In this document: in pieces, positions 1-9,058 of the stretch
Layout: each line of letters opens with the position of its first letter
How positions within the stretch are numbered: position 1 is the stretch's first letter
Assembly (NCBI GenBank): GCA_029961745.1
Contig: CP124680.1
Location: 620,001 to 684,000 of the forward strand
Reading direction: 5' to 3'
Source of the DNA: Nocardioides sp. L-11A
GTDB taxonomy: Bacteria; Actinomycetota; Actinomycetes; Propionibacteriales; Nocardioidaceae
DNA: 64,000 nucleotides
Position numbers and translations under genes: made by a program
The notes under the pieces: generated by a model
Told to the model about the DNA's origin: nothing
Database searches by the model: none
The model's input: the letters and a program-made list of their open reading frames with translations, nothing else

Positions 1-1
1 G

Positions 2-1282
2 ACGGTGCGCGACGCGTTCGCGGCCACCCTGGTCAAGAAGCAGGCGCAGCGCACGACCTTCGACGCGCTCTTCGACGTCTACTTCCCCGCGATGATGGGC
101 GACGGGGCGGCTGCCGAGGCCGGGGACGGCGACGCGGCCGGGTCCGGCGAGGGCGCCGAGACCGGGGTCCGGGACAACGCCGCCGCGCTGGCGGACTTCC
201 GCGACCGTCTCGCCGAGGCGCTGGAGGCGGCGCAGCCCGACGAGGCCGAGCTGCGCCGGATGGCTGCCGAGATGGTCGGTGTCTTCGGCGCGATGCCCGG
301 CCGGGGGCCGGGCCTGTCGTCGTGGTCGGCCTACACCGCGCTCCAGCGGGTCGCGCCCCAGGAGCTGGTCGACCGGCTGGTCGCCGGTCTGATGGGCGAG
401 GGCGCCGACGAGGAGGAGGCCCGGCGTCGGGCCCACGGCCGGATCGGCTCGTTCACGGCACTGGTGGAGCAGGACGCCCGCCGCCGGATCGCGGAGGAGA
501 AGGGCCCCGACCACGTCGCCGACGTCGCGATCCGCCCGAGCATCGACAAGCTCGCGTTCATGGCCGCCCGCCGTGCCGACCTGGACGAGATGCGCAAGGA
601 GATCTTCCCGCTCGCCCGCCGGCTCGCGACCCGGCTCGCCAAGGAGCAGCACTCCCGTCATGCGCGCACGGCCCCGCTGGACTTCCGGCGTACCGTCCGG
701 GCCTCGATCGCGACCGGCGGCGTCCCGATCACCACCCACCACCGGCCCAGGCGCCCGCACCGCACGGACCTCGTCGTGCTCTGCGACGTCAGCGGCTCGG
801 TGGCCAACTTCGCGCAGTTCACGCTGCTCTTCGTCTTCGCGTTGCGTGAGGTCTTCCAGAGCATGCGGGCGTTCACCTTCATCGACCACGTGCACGAGGT
901 CACCGGCCACTTCCGGCCCGGCGCCGACCCGGTCGACGTGCTCGGCGACCTCGCCGCGGCGACCTCACACGCCGCGCTGTGGGGCCGGACCAACTACGGT
1001 CGGGCGTTCACGAAGTTCGAGGAGGCGCACCTCGACGCGCTCACCCCGAAGACCACGCTGCTCATCCTCGGCGACGCCCGCTCCAACTACAGCGACCTGC
1101 ACGAGGACACCCTGAAGCGGTTGGCCGGCTCGGTGAAGCGGGCGTTCTGGCTCAACCCCGAGCACGAGCGCAACTGGGGCACCGGCGACTCCGCCGCTCC
1201 GGCGTACGGCGAGATCGTGCGGATGATCGAGTGCCGCAACCTCACCCAGCTCAGCGAGTTCGTGCACGACCTGGCCTGGTGA
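2..1282 (+). CDS. VWA-domain protein, CoxE-like (5' end outside window)
   Basis: The frame is open to the left edge, so the N-terminus is missing. The C-terminal half is a von Willebrand factor A domain of the CoxE type: a DxSxS metal-site motif (D261, S263, S265 counted from base 5), a Thr in the WGRTNYG loop near residue 330 and an Asp in LILGDARSN near 358. The first half is charged and helical, with an Ala/Gly/Asp low-complexity stretch near residues 37-58. CoxE-like proteins are known to pair with MoxR-type AAA ATPases in enzyme maturation; such a partner would be expected upstream, outside the window. The last 32 bp overlap the 3' end of the convergent sensor gene. Family call is firm, target unknown. 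Confidence 0.85.
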   Translation, partial: TVRDAFAATLVKKQAQRTTFDALFDVYFPAMMGDGAAAEAGDGDAAGSGEGAETGVRDNAAALADFRDRLAEALEAAQPDEAELRRMAAEMVGVFGAMPGRGPGLSSWSAYTALQRVAPQELVDRLVAGLMGEGADEEEARRRAHGRIGSFTALVEQDARRRIAEEKGPDHVADVAIRPSIDKLAFMAARRADLDEMRKEIFPLARRLATRLAKEQHSRHARTAPLDFRRTVRASIATGGVPITTHHRPRRPHRTDLVVLCDVSGSVANFAQFTLLFVFALREVFQSMRAFTFIDHVHEVTGHFRPGADPVDVLGDLAAATSHAALWGRTNYGRAFTKFEEAHLDALTPKTTLLILGDARSNYSDLHEDTLKRLAGSVKRAFWLNPEHERNWGTGDSAAPAYGEIVRMIECRNLTQLSEFVHDLAW

Positions 1283-3698
1283 GGATCAGCTCGCGGGCCC
1301 GAAGCAGGTCGATGCGCCGAGAGCTCCGCGCGAGCCGGGCAGGAGGGGCGAGGGGATCCACCGGCGCTCGGGGGAGTGCGGCGGCCGTCGTGGACGCGGG
1401 GAGGTGCAGCTCCAGCACGTCCTGGGCACCGAGGGACCGGTGGGACACCGTCCACCCCGGTGGCAGGGGAAGCGCGGCCCAGGGCGCGAGCGACCATTGC
1501 TCGGACACCAGGAAGGTCCGCAGGCCGCTGGCCGTGTGGAGGACGGTGACCTGGAGCCGGGTGCCGCGGGGAGCATTGCCGACGATCCGCAGGACGGCGG
1601 CGCCCCCGGTGGCCGCCTCCGCCTCGGAGACGGTGGCGGTGTCGTCGATCCTGACCGTGAGGATCACGGAGCGGGATCGCGCGTCGGCCATGGCTCGCGC
1701 CAACCACGGGTTCAGGTGAGGCTGCATCGCGCTGAGTGAGATGACCTGTCGTAGGTGGTGCTCCTCGCGCCCGCACCGCTCGCGGACGGCCGGATCGCCG
1801 GGGTCGTCGATCCCGGCGCCGATCCGCTTCAACACCTCCAGGGATGCATGGAGCTCCGCGGCCGTCCAGCGGCGGCGGGCCGTCGTCCGGGCCCGTACGG
1901 CCGCCGTCGCCAGGCGCAGCCGCAGGATCTCGCGCTGCTCGCGGCGCAGCTGCGCGGTCATGGTGCCGAAGAGCCGGTGCAGCTCTGCCATGCCCGCGAA
2001 GAGCCCGAGCTGCGCCAGCGCCCATGCGGGAACGACCGTCGGCGCGGCCGCGCGCTCCCCCGCGACGGTGCCGCCGACCACGACCGCGCAGCTCGCCAGG
2101 AACACCGCGGACGCCACGAGGATGCCCGGTGCTCGCCGCCACGGACCTCGGCGCGCGAGCGTCGTCGACAGCAGGGGCGTGACGCTGAGTGCCTGCCAGT
2201 AGCTGACGGGGGTCGTGGCGACGTCCGGGACCAGGGCGCCGAAGGCGAAGAGCGCGGGGATCGCGCCCACATGGGTGCAGATCAGCCACCACGGGGTCCG
2301 GCCCGTTCGCCGGGTGGCGAGGTACTCCGCTCCTCCCAGCACGACGAGCACGCCGACCATCGCCGCCATGGGCCAGCGCTGCGGCGCGGGCGTCACCGCG
2401 GTGATCACCAGGCCGACGCCGATCACCAGCCCCGTCCAGATCCGGGTCGCCGCGCGCCCCAGGGCGGGCAGGGACGCGTCCGACCCGGTCACGGTGCTGG
2501 GGTCGACGCCTTCGCTCGGGGGTGCGTCGAGCGCGCAGGTCAGCGTGACGGTCGTACCGGCGCCCGCCCGGGTGGCGATGCTGGTGGTGAAGCCGACGTC
2601 CCGGCCCCGCCCGACGACGGATTCGGCCAGGCCGCGGCCAGGTACGAGCGCGCCGTCGAAACCGCGGCCCCGGTCGGCGACGCTGCACACCAGCGAGGAG
2701 CCGGAGAGACGGACATCGACGGTGACGTGCCCGGCACCCGAGTGCCTCTCGGCGTTGCGGATCAGCTCCGCGGCGGCGCTGCGGAGCCCGAGGGCGGTCG
2801 GGCGGGGGAGAAGGGCGCTGTAGTGCTGGAACTCGCGGTCGCTGAGACCGGTGCGGTGCACGGTGATGAGCGTGGGGGCGACCAGCGGCTGGCCGATGTC
2901 GTCGCCGACCGCGTCCCGGTCGCGGAGGAGACGGGACTCGACGGTGGCCGCGTCGCGGCGGCACTGCTCGCGCAGCGCGGCGCCGTCGGAGCTCCAGGAC
3001 CGGGAGGAGGCGAGCGCCCCCAGCGTGTTGATCGCGGTGTCGTGAACCGTGCGAGCGTCCTCGGCGATCTCCGACGCGACCGCCTGCGCGACGGCGGCGT
3101 GCAGCGCCTGCTCCTCGACGAGACCGTCGGCGTCGAGCCGCGCGGCCAGCAGGAGCAGGCGGGCGCGCATCAGGGCCGCGGCGGCCGCGATGGTGATCGC
3201 CAGCGCCAGGCACACGGCGAGCGAGCCGCCGTCGATCGACGACGCGGGTGCCCCGAGCGCGAGTCCGACCAGTGCCGGTGCGGCCGTGGCGGCTGCCCTC
3301 CAGACGGGCAGCACGAGGAAGGGCGTGGCCGCGGTCAGGACCGAGGTCCAGCTGGTCACGAAGCCGAGGGCGTCCCCGGAGTCGGCGATCGCGCGGTAGT
3401 CGAGGAGCAGCAGGGCGTAGAGAGCGATCACGACAGCGACGACGCGCGGCAGCTCCCGCCCGGCCGCGAGCGCGAGCAGGCCGAGGGCGAGGTGCAGCAG
3501 AACGAGGAGCGCCGGTGGCTGCGCGGTGGCGGAGGTCAGGATCGCCCAGACCATCACCAACTGCCACAGGGCCAGCCCTCGGGACACGGCGCCACCGAGG
3601 GACTGGCGGACGGTCCAGTCCCCCCGGCGGGCGGCCGCCGGTGCCGCCGGTGCCCCGGAGTCGGCGGCTGGGTTGTCGGGGTGGCGCACGCCGGCCAT
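1251..3698 (-). CDS. Membrane sensor histidine kinase-like protein with two kinase-like halves
   Basis: 815 residues from the ATG at 3698 (a GTGAGA ribosome-site-like stretch lies just upstream); the longer open frame would run through the acyltransferase gene and is rejected. Residues about 40-180 hold several membrane segments. They are followed by a HisKA_3-like helix with a candidate His (H219 in RTVHDTAINTL), then an HATPase with an N-box (ELIRNAERHS, 311-320) and a Gly box (VADRGRGFD). A second membrane block begins near residue 415 and leads into a charged coiled coil and a C-terminal half resembling another sensor module, without a recognisable N-box or Gly box. No response regulator is adjacent. 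It may signal to a distant regulator or act as a pseudo-kinase hybrid. Confidence 0.7.
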   Translation of the reverse strand: MAGVRHPDNPAADSGAPAAPAAARRGDWTVRQSLGGAVSRGLALWQLVMVWAILTSATAQPPALLVLLHLALGLLALAAGRELPRVVAVVIALYALLLLDYRAIADSGDALGFVTSWTSVLTAATPFLVLPVWRAAATAAPALVGLALGAPASSIDGGSLAVCLALAITIAAAAALMRARLLLLAARLDADGLVEEQALHAAVAQAVASEIAEDARTVHDTAINTLGALASSRSWSSDGAALREQCRRDAATVESRLLRDRDAVGDDIGQPLVAPTLITVHRTGLSDREFQHYSALLPRPTALGLRSAAAELIRNAERHSGAGHVTVDVRLSGSSLVCSVADRGRGFDGALVPGRGLAESVVGRGRDVGFTTSIATRAGAGTTVTLTCALDAPPSEGVDPSTVTGSDASLPALGRAATRIWTGLVIGVGLVITAVTPAPQRWPMAAMVGVLVVLGGAEYLATRRTGRTPWWLICTHVGAIPALFAFGALVPDVATTPVSYWQALSVTPLLSTTLARRGPWRRAPGILVASAVFLASCAVVVGGTVAGERAAAPTVVPAWALAQLGLFAGMAELHRLFGTMTAQLRREQREILRLRLATAAVRARTTARRRWTAAELHASLEVLKRIGAGIDDPGDPAVRERCGREEHHLRQVISLSAMQPHLNPWLARAMADARSRSVILTVRIDDTATVSEAEAATGGAAVLRIVGNAPRGTRLQVTVLHTASGLRTFLVSEQWSLAPWAALPLPPGWTVSHRSLGAQDVLELHLPASTTAAALPRAPVDPLAPPARLARSSRRIDLLRARELILTRPGRARTR

Positions 3699-3733
3699 TC
3701 TCACAAGCCGGGGCCGGGCCCTGTCGGGGCGCC

Positions 3734-4381
3734 TCAGCGGCGCGCGACGTACCTGTCGAGGGGCCGTTGCCCGGTCAGCCCGCCGATCGCCGCCATCAGC
3801 GCGTCGGTCGCCCCCCGCACCTCGCCCTCGCGTACGTCGACGGGCGGGCCCACCACGACGGTGACCTGACCGCGGCGCCAGCCCCGCCGGCTCCGGCCGG
3901 GCGGGTCGACGGCCTCGGTGCCGAGCAGGCCGACCGGCAGCACGACGGCGTCCGGCACCGCCCGGGCGACCCGGACCACGCCGGTGTGGCCGCGATGCAG
4001 CCGGGCGTCGGGGGAGCGGGTGCCCTCGGGGTAGATCGCCCACACGCCGCCGCCGCGCAGCAGGCCCTCGGCCGCGCGCAGGGAGGCGGTCGCGGCGTCG
4101 CCGCCCGCGCGGTCGACAGGGATCTGGCCGGTCACCGAGCACAGCCAGCGGTCCAGGCGGCCGCGCAGCCCGGTGCCGTCGTAATACTCGGCCTTCGCCA
4201 GGAACCGCGGCCGGCGCGGCAGCACCAGGGAGAGCACGAACGAGTCGATCTCGGCGCGGTGGTTGGCCGCCACGATCACCGGCCCGGTGGCGGGGAGGTG
4301 ATCGAGGCCGGTGACCCGCGGCCGCGTGTACCAGCGGACGACCGGTCCGAGCAGGACCCGCCTCAGCACCCAGAACCACAT
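3734..4381 (-). CDS. 1-acyl-sn-glycerol-3-phosphate acyltransferase (PlsC family)
   Basis: 215 residues. It shows the acyltransferase block I HX4D motif (H41 to D46 in NHRAEID) and block III YPEGTRS near residue 118, the acyl-CoA/acyl-ACP-dependent glycerolipid acyltransferase signature; it probably acts at the inner membrane face in phosphatidate or related lipid synthesis. The start at 4381 is chosen because a strong AAGGAGGGG ribosome site lies 2-3 bases upstream. The in-frame ATG at 4414 would put the start inside the palindromic operator. It is divergent from the TetR gene, and the operator between the two start sites suggests TetR control of this enzyme. Confidence 0.88.
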   Translation of the reverse strand: MWFWVLRRVLLGPVVRWYTRPRVTGLDHLPATGPVIVAANHRAEIDSFVLSLVLPRRPRFLAKAEYYDGTGLRGRLDRWLCSVTGQIPVDRAGGDAATASLRAAEGLLRGGGVWAIYPEGTRSPDARLHRGHTGVVRVARAVPDAVVLPVGLLGTEAVDPPGRSRRGWRRGQVTVVVGPPVDVREGEVRGATDALMAAIGGLTGQRPLDRYVARR

Positions 4382-4400
4382 GTCCCCTCCTTCCGGCGCA

Positions 4401-4427
4401 CTGCCAGTAGACACTGTCTACTGGCAG
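4401..4427. promoter_or_regulatory. 27-bp perfect palindrome, probable TetR operator 1
   Basis: The bases form a perfect inverted repeat: 13-base arms around a single central C, core TAGACA-C-TGTCTA. It sits 20 bp upstream of the acyltransferase start and 30 bp upstream of the TetR start. The same TAGACA-N-TGTCTA core recurs at 4443-4455, as expected for a dimeric TetR repressor acting on both divergent genes. Confidence 0.75.
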
Positions 4428-4442
4428 TCTGCCCCAGGCCGG

Positions 4443-4455
4443 TAGACAATGTCTA
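4443..4455. promoter_or_regulatory. 13-bp palindrome, probable TetR operator 2
   Basis: TAGACA-A-TGTCTA, the same core as the palindrome at 4401-4427. It ends one base before the GTG start of the TetR gene, so a bound repressor would cover the initiation region. This fits a leaderless or very short-leader autoregulated transcript. Confidence 0.65.
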
Positions 4456-4456
4456 T

Positions 4457-4981
4457 GTGGATGCCCGCGACCGCCTCGTCACCGTCGGCACCGAGCTGCT
4501 CGAGGAGCACGGCCTGGCCGGGATCTCGCTGCGCTCGATCGCGAGCGCGGCCGGGGTGTCCCACGGTGCTCCCCGGCGCTACTTCCCGACCTACCACGGC
4601 CTGCTCGCGGCCATCGCCCGGCGCGGCCTGGAGGAGCTGGACGCCCGGATCGCGCCGGCCCTGGCCGCCGACGACCTGCGGCGCGCCGCCCACGCCTACC
4701 TGGACTTCGGCCGCCGGCGACCGGAGCTGTTCGCCCTGATCTCCCGGCACGACCTGCTCGAGGGCGCCGGCGGGGACCTGCGCGCGATCACCGGTCGCTG
4801 GTTCGCCGACCTCGGCGCTGTCCTGGCCCGGACCACGGGCCGCCGCCCCTCGCCCGAGCAGTGCCTCGCGCTCTGGTCGGGCGTGCACGGGCTGACCGCG
4901 CTCGCCAGCCGGCGCGCCACCGAGCCGACCGGCATCGACCCGGTCGCGGCGCTCGACGTCCTGCTCGCCTGGGCCACCTGA
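4457..4981 (+). CDS. TetR/AcrR family transcriptional regulator
   Basis: 174 residues from a GTG at 4457. The N-terminal helix-turn-helix (about residues 20-50, ISLRSIASAAGVSHGAPRRYF) is a standard TetR DNA-binding domain; the remaining helical domain would bind an unknown ligand. No ribosome site precedes the GTG and an operator abuts it, so I infer leaderless translation. It is divergent from the PlsC-type acyltransferase, with two operator palindromes between them, and probably represses both. Confidence 0.85.
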   Translation: MDARDRLVTVGTELLEEHGLAGISLRSIASAAGVSHGAPRRYFPTYHGLLAAIARRGLEELDARIAPALAADDLRRAAHAYLDFGRRRPELFALISRHDLLEGAGGDLRAITGRWFADLGAVLARTTGRRPSPEQCLALWSGVHGLTALASRRATEPTGIDPVAALDVLLAWAT

Positions 4982-5134
4982 GCGGAGCGCGGAGCCGGTC
5001 GATCGTCCCACCCTGCGCCCAGGACCGGCTACCGGTCGTCGAGGATCCGACGCACGTGATCAGCCTCCTCGGGCAGGCGGCTGGCGAGGGCCACCCAGAT
5101 GATCTCGTCGTCGACCGCGCCGGAAGCACTGTCG

Positions 5135-6601
5135 TCAGGCGGTGAACTCCAGGGTGTCGTCGGCGACCGGCTTGCGGAACACCAGCACGTCCTTGAAGTA
5201 GTTCATCTTCAGCCGCCAGGGGAAGGTCGCGCCCTGCTTGGGCAGCGCGTCGATGGAGCGCATGACGTAGCCGGCCTCGAAGTCGAGGAAGGGCTCCTCG
5301 GCCACCGCCGGGTCGCGGCGCGGCACGACCATCCGGGTGCCGGTGCGCTCCATGTGCCGCAGCACCTTGACGACGTACTCGCAGACCAGGTCGGCCTTGA
5401 GCGTCCAGGAGGCGTTCGTGTAGCCGATGATGAACGCGAAGTTCGGGATGTCGCTGAGCATCAGGCCCTTGTAGGCCATGGTCTCGGCGGGGGTGATCTT
5501 GGTGCCGTCGATGCCGAGGGTGGCGCCGCCGAAGATCTGCAGATTGAGGCCGGTGGCGGTGACGATGATGTCGGCCTCGAGCTCCTTGCCCGAGGTCAGC
5601 AGGATGCCCTTCGGCGTGAACCGGTCGATGTGGTCGGTGACGATGTCGACGGTGTGGTGCCGCAGCGCCTTGAAGAGGTCGCCGCCGGGGACGGCGCACA
5701 GCCGCTGGTCCCAGGGGTCGTACGGCGGCTTGAAGTGCTCCTCGAAGCTGACGTCCTTGGGCAGCTGGCGCTCGAGCAGCTTGCGCAGCAGGGCGCGCGA
5801 CTCCTTGGGCCGGGCCTGGCAGAACTCGTAGAACGCGATCCGGCTGGTGAGGTAGCGGGTGCGCACGAGCGTCTGCGCGACCTTGTCGGGCAGCCGCCGG
5901 TACATCTGCGCCGACACCTTGTCGTAGGTCGGCTGGCTGATGATGTACGTCGGCGTGCGCTGCAGCATGGTGACGTGGCCGGCGCCGGAGTCGGCCAGGG
6001 CGGGGATCAGGGTCACGGCGGTCGCGCCCGAGCCGATGACGACGACGCGCTTGCCCTGGTAGTCGAGGTCCTCGGGCCACAGCTGCGGGTGCACGATCCG
6101 GCCCTCGAAGTCCTCGGTGCCCGCGAAGTCGGGGGTGAAGCCCTCGTCGTAGCGGTAGTAGCCGGACGTCGACCACAGGAAGCTCGACGTGAGCTCGATG
6201 GTCTCGCCGGTGTCGGTGCGCTCGACCGTCACCGTCCAGCGGGCGTCCTCGGTGGAGAACTCCGCGTGGACCAGCTTGTGGTGGTAGCGGATGTGCCGGT
6301 CGATGCCGTTCTCGGCCGCCGCCTCCTCGAGGTAGGCGAGGATGTCCGGCCCGTCGACGATGGCCTTGGTGCCCTTCCACGGCTTCCAGCTGAAGCCGAG
6401 GGTGTGCATGTCGGAGTCGGAGCGGATGCCGGGGTAGCGGAACAGGTCCCAGGTGCCGCCGAGGGAGTCACGCATCTCGAGGACGGCGTAGGACCTGCCG
6501 GGGAACGCCTTGCCCACGTGGTACGCCGCGTCGATGCCGGACAGCCCGGCGCCGATGATGAGGACGTCGAGGTGCGTGGTCGCGTCAGTGGTGTCGCTCA
6601 T
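5135..6601 (-). CDS. Baeyer-Villiger-type flavin-containing monooxygenase
   Basis: 488 residues, normal for the EthA-like group. It has an N-terminal FAD Rossmann motif GAGLSG (17-22), the Baeyer-Villiger fingerprint FxGxxxHxxxWP (F165 to P176, FEGRIVHPQLWP) and a second NADPH Rossmann motif GSGATA near 190. The family inserts one oxygen atom from O2 next to a carbonyl, or oxidises S/N atoms, using NADPH. It is the last gene of an operon; its ATG directly follows the stop of the TetR gene. Substrate not determinable from sequence. Confidence 0.9.
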   Translation of the reverse strand: MSDTTDATTHLDVLIIGAGLSGIDAAYHVGKAFPGRSYAVLEMRDSLGGTWDLFRYPGIRSDSDMHTLGFSWKPWKGTKAIVDGPDILAYLEEAAAENGIDRHIRYHHKLVHAEFSTEDARWTVTVERTDTGETIELTSSFLWSTSGYYRYDEGFTPDFAGTEDFEGRIVHPQLWPEDLDYQGKRVVVIGSGATAVTLIPALADSGAGHVTMLQRTPTYIISQPTYDKVSAQMYRRLPDKVAQTLVRTRYLTSRIAFYEFCQARPKESRALLRKLLERQLPKDVSFEEHFKPPYDPWDQRLCAVPGGDLFKALRHHTVDIVTDHIDRFTPKGILLTSGKELEADIIVTATGLNLQIFGGATLGIDGTKITPAETMAYKGLMLSDIPNFAFIIGYTNASWTLKADLVCEYVVKVLRHMERTGTRMVVPRRDPAVAEEPFLDFEAGYVMRSIDALPKQGATFPWRLKMNYFKDVLVFRKPVADDTLEFTA

Positions 6602-7312
6602 TCAGGCTTCCTTGAGGTTGAGGAGCTGCTCGATCGGGAGGTCGGGCACCTCGATCCGGCGGGAGGCTGCGAGACCCTCGATCTGCAGCCAGGTCACGTC
6701 GGCGAGCAGCCGGGTGAACTGTGGGGCCGGCGGGCGCAGCTCCTCGCGGGAGCTCCAGCTGCGCACAGCGGCCATCACGCCGCCGACGAGCAGGAAGACC
6801 CACGGCGTCAGCGCGTCGCGGTCGTCCTCCTCGACGTCGGCCTCGAGGACGGCGAGGAAGCCGCCGATGACGAGCTCGATCTGCTCGGCGATCTGTCCGA
6901 TGGCGTCGTCGAGCGGCTTGGAGGCGGCGCCGGCGATGTCGCGCTCGGCGAACCTCATCAGGGCGACGTTCTCGGCACCCCAGCCGACGTAGGCGGCCAC
7001 GATCCGGCGCACGATGTCGCGGGGCGTGCCCTCCAGGGTGACCGTGGCGAGCAGCAGTTCACCGGCCCGGTTGCAGATCTCCCGCTGGATGGCGACGTCG
7101 AGGTCGGTGCGGTCCTCGAAGTAGCGGTAGAGGACGGTGCGGTGCACCGAGGCCTCGTCGGCGATCTGCTGGACGCTCAGCTCGGCGCCGGGCTCGAGGT
7201 CGCGGGCGAGCACGGTGAGGGCGGCGTCGATCACGGCCTGCCGGCGGTCGGCGTTGTGCTGCTGCCAGCGTCGCTTGCGACCGTCGGTCTGGTCCCGTTT
7301 CGCCGTCCCCAT
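6602..7312 (-). CDS. TetR family transcriptional regulator
   Basis: 236 residues from the ATG at 7312; the much longer open frame is antisense-shifted sequence through the ferredoxin reductase gene. HTH residues about 45-75 (LSVQQIADEASVHRTVLYRYFEDR) are typical TetR. It lies inside the operon between the ferredoxin reductase and the monooxygenase, so it is co-transcribed with its likely targets. The palindrome at 10115-10129 in front of the first operon gene is the best candidate for its operator. Confidence 0.88.
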   Translation of the reverse strand: MGTAKRDQTDGRKRRWQQHNADRRQAVIDAALTVLARDLEPGAELSVQQIADEASVHRTVLYRYFEDRTDLDVAIQREICNRAGELLLATVTLEGTPRDIVRRIVAAYVGWGAENVALMRFAERDIAGAASKPLDDAIGQIAEQIELVIGGFLAVLEADVEEDDRDALTPWVFLLVGGVMAAVRSWSSREELRPPAPQFTRLLADVTWLQIEGLAASRRIEVPDLPIEQLLNLKEA

Positions 7313-7332
7313 GGTCTGCGCTCCTCGCCTCG

Positions 7333-9024
7333 TCACGACATCAGCGCCACGGTACGCCGCAGCAGCCCTCGCCGGCGTACGTCGGCCGGGGGTGCGGCGA
7401 CGGCGCGCTGCTCGGCGACGTCGGTGATCTTGGCGCGCGGGCGGCCGGTCCGTGCGCCCTGCTCGCGCTCGGCGGCATCGAGCCGCTGCCAGGCGGCGAG
7501 GTCGGCGAAGCCGGGGTGGCGGGCGGCGACCAGGGTGCTGACGGCGGCCGCCGTCCCGGCCGGCGCGGGGAGCCCGGCGTCGAGGTCGTCGAGGATCGTC
7601 TCGACGGTCTCCTGGGCGTCGGTCTTGTTGGTGCCGATGAAGCCGACCGGGCCGCGCTTGATCCAGCCGACGACGTAGAGGCCGGGCTCGACCCGGCCCT
7701 CGTGGTGCGGCACGGTGGCGGTCCGCTCGTCGAACGGCAGCCCGGCGACGGGACGGCCGCGGTGGCCCACGGAGCGCACGACCAGGCCGGCCTCGATGGT
7801 GCGGACGTCGTCGGTGGCGACGGCGCGGACCGTGCCGTCGGGGTCCGCGACGAGCTCGTTGCGCGCGACCCGGACGCCGGTGACCCGGCCGTCGGTGCCG
7901 AGGACCTCCACGGGCGAGGAGGTGAAGGCGAGCACGATCCGGCGCTTCGCGGAGGCGGGGTCGACCGGCCGCTCGGCGAGTTCGCGCAGCAGGGTGCTGC
8001 GCTGGTCGTCGCCGGTGAGCAGGGCGGGGTCGGCCTCGACGACCACGTCGATGTCGTCGAGCGCGGCGAGGCCGATCAGCTCGGGCACCGTGAACGCCGC
8101 CTGAGCGGGACCGCGCCGGCCCAGGACGACGACCTCGCGGACGTCGCTGGCACGCAGCTGCTCGAGCGGCCCCGGCGCCAGGTCGGTGCGCTCGAGGACG
8201 TCGAGGGGGCGGGCCAGGATGCGGGCAACGTCGAGCGCGACATTGCCGTTGCCCACGACCACGGCGCGTTCGTGCGTCAGCGGGACGTCGAGGTCCTGCT
8301 GCTCCGGGTGGCCGTTGTACCAGCCGACCAGCGCGGTCGCCGGGAGCGAGCCGGCGAGCTCCTCGCCGGGGATGTCGAGGGTGCGGTCGGCGGACGCGCC
8401 GACGGCGTAGACGACGGCGTCGTAGTGGGCGCGCAGGTCGTCCAGGGTCACGCGGTCGGCGTCGCCGGGTGCGCCCACGTCGACGCCGAGGAAGTAGCGG
8501 AACCGGGGCTGGCGCTCGATCGCCTCGAACAGCCGGGTGACCAGCTTGGTCGAGGCATGGTCCGGGGCGACGCCGTGCCGGACCAGGCCGTACGGCGTGC
8601 GCAGCCGGTCGTAGACGTCGACGCCGTCGACCTCGGGGTGCTTGAGCAGCTCGTCGGCCGTGTAGAGGCCGGCCGGACCGGCGCCGACCACCGCGACCCG
8701 GAACGGTCCGGGGCGGGTGAGCCGCCGCTGCTGGGGCACCAGCGCGACGGGCGTGCGGTCGGCGTGCGGGAAGGCGTCGTAGTAGGACGCGTTGAGATCG
8801 AGGAAGGGCAGCTGCCGGGTCGTCAGAGCGGCGTCGGGCACCATCGCGCCGACCGGGCAGGCCGTGGCGCAGGCTCCACAGCCGACGCAGGCCGCCGCGT
8901 CGACGTACACCATCTCGGTGGTGCCGAAGCCCGGCTCTCCGGGCGCGGGGTGGATGCAGTTGACCGGGCAGGCGACGACGCACGAGGCGTCGGCGCAGCA
9001 CGACTGCGTGACGACATAGGCCAT
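7333..9024 (-). CDS. Ferredoxin / ferredoxin-NADP reductase fusion (FprB-like)
   Basis: 563 residues. The N-terminal 60 residues are a bacterial ferredoxin with two Cys clusters (C9-C23, and C46/C49/C52/C56 in a classic CxxCxxCxxxCP), so two Fe-S clusters are expected. The rest is an adrenodoxin-reductase-type flavoprotein: FAD motif GAGPAG near 117 and an NADP motif (VVVGNGNVALD) near 255. This layout matches mycobacterial FprB. The protein would move electrons from NADPH to an oxygenase, most plausibly the diiron protein encoded immediately upstream, with which it forms an operon (34-bp gap). A 20-bp gap separates it from the TetR gene. Confidence 0.9.
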   Translation of the reverse strand: MAYVVTQSCCADASCVVACPVNCIHPAPGEPGFGTTEMVYVDAAACVGCGACATACPVGAMVPDAALTTRQLPFLDLNASYYDAFPHADRTPVALVPQQRRLTRPGPFRVAVVGAGPAGLYTADELLKHPEVDGVDVYDRLRTPYGLVRHGVAPDHASTKLVTRLFEAIERQPRFRYFLGVDVGAPGDADRVTLDDLRAHYDAVVYAVGASADRTLDIPGEELAGSLPATALVGWYNGHPEQQDLDVPLTHERAVVVGNGNVALDVARILARPLDVLERTDLAPGPLEQLRASDVREVVVLGRRGPAQAAFTVPELIGLAALDDIDVVVEADPALLTGDDQRSTLLRELAERPVDPASAKRRIVLAFTSSPVEVLGTDGRVTGVRVARNELVADPDGTVRAVATDDVRTIEAGLVVRSVGHRGRPVAGLPFDERTATVPHHEGRVEPGLYVVGWIKRGPVGFIGTNKTDAQETVETILDDLDAGLPAPAGTAAAVSTLVAARHPGFADLAAWQRLDAAEREQGARTGRPRAKITDVAEQRAVAAPPADVRRRGLLRRTVALMS

Positions 9025-9058
9025 GGCGCGGGCTCTCGGGCGGGTCCGGGGCGTCCGG

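Noticed and set aside
5029-5130. Minus-strand fragment encoding about 33 residues (DDEIIWVALASRLPEEADHV... to a stop) after the monooxygenase gene
   Set aside because: It looks protein-like and may be the relic of a C-terminus, but no start codon or upstream coding region supports it, and it overlaps the 3' end of the monooxygenase.
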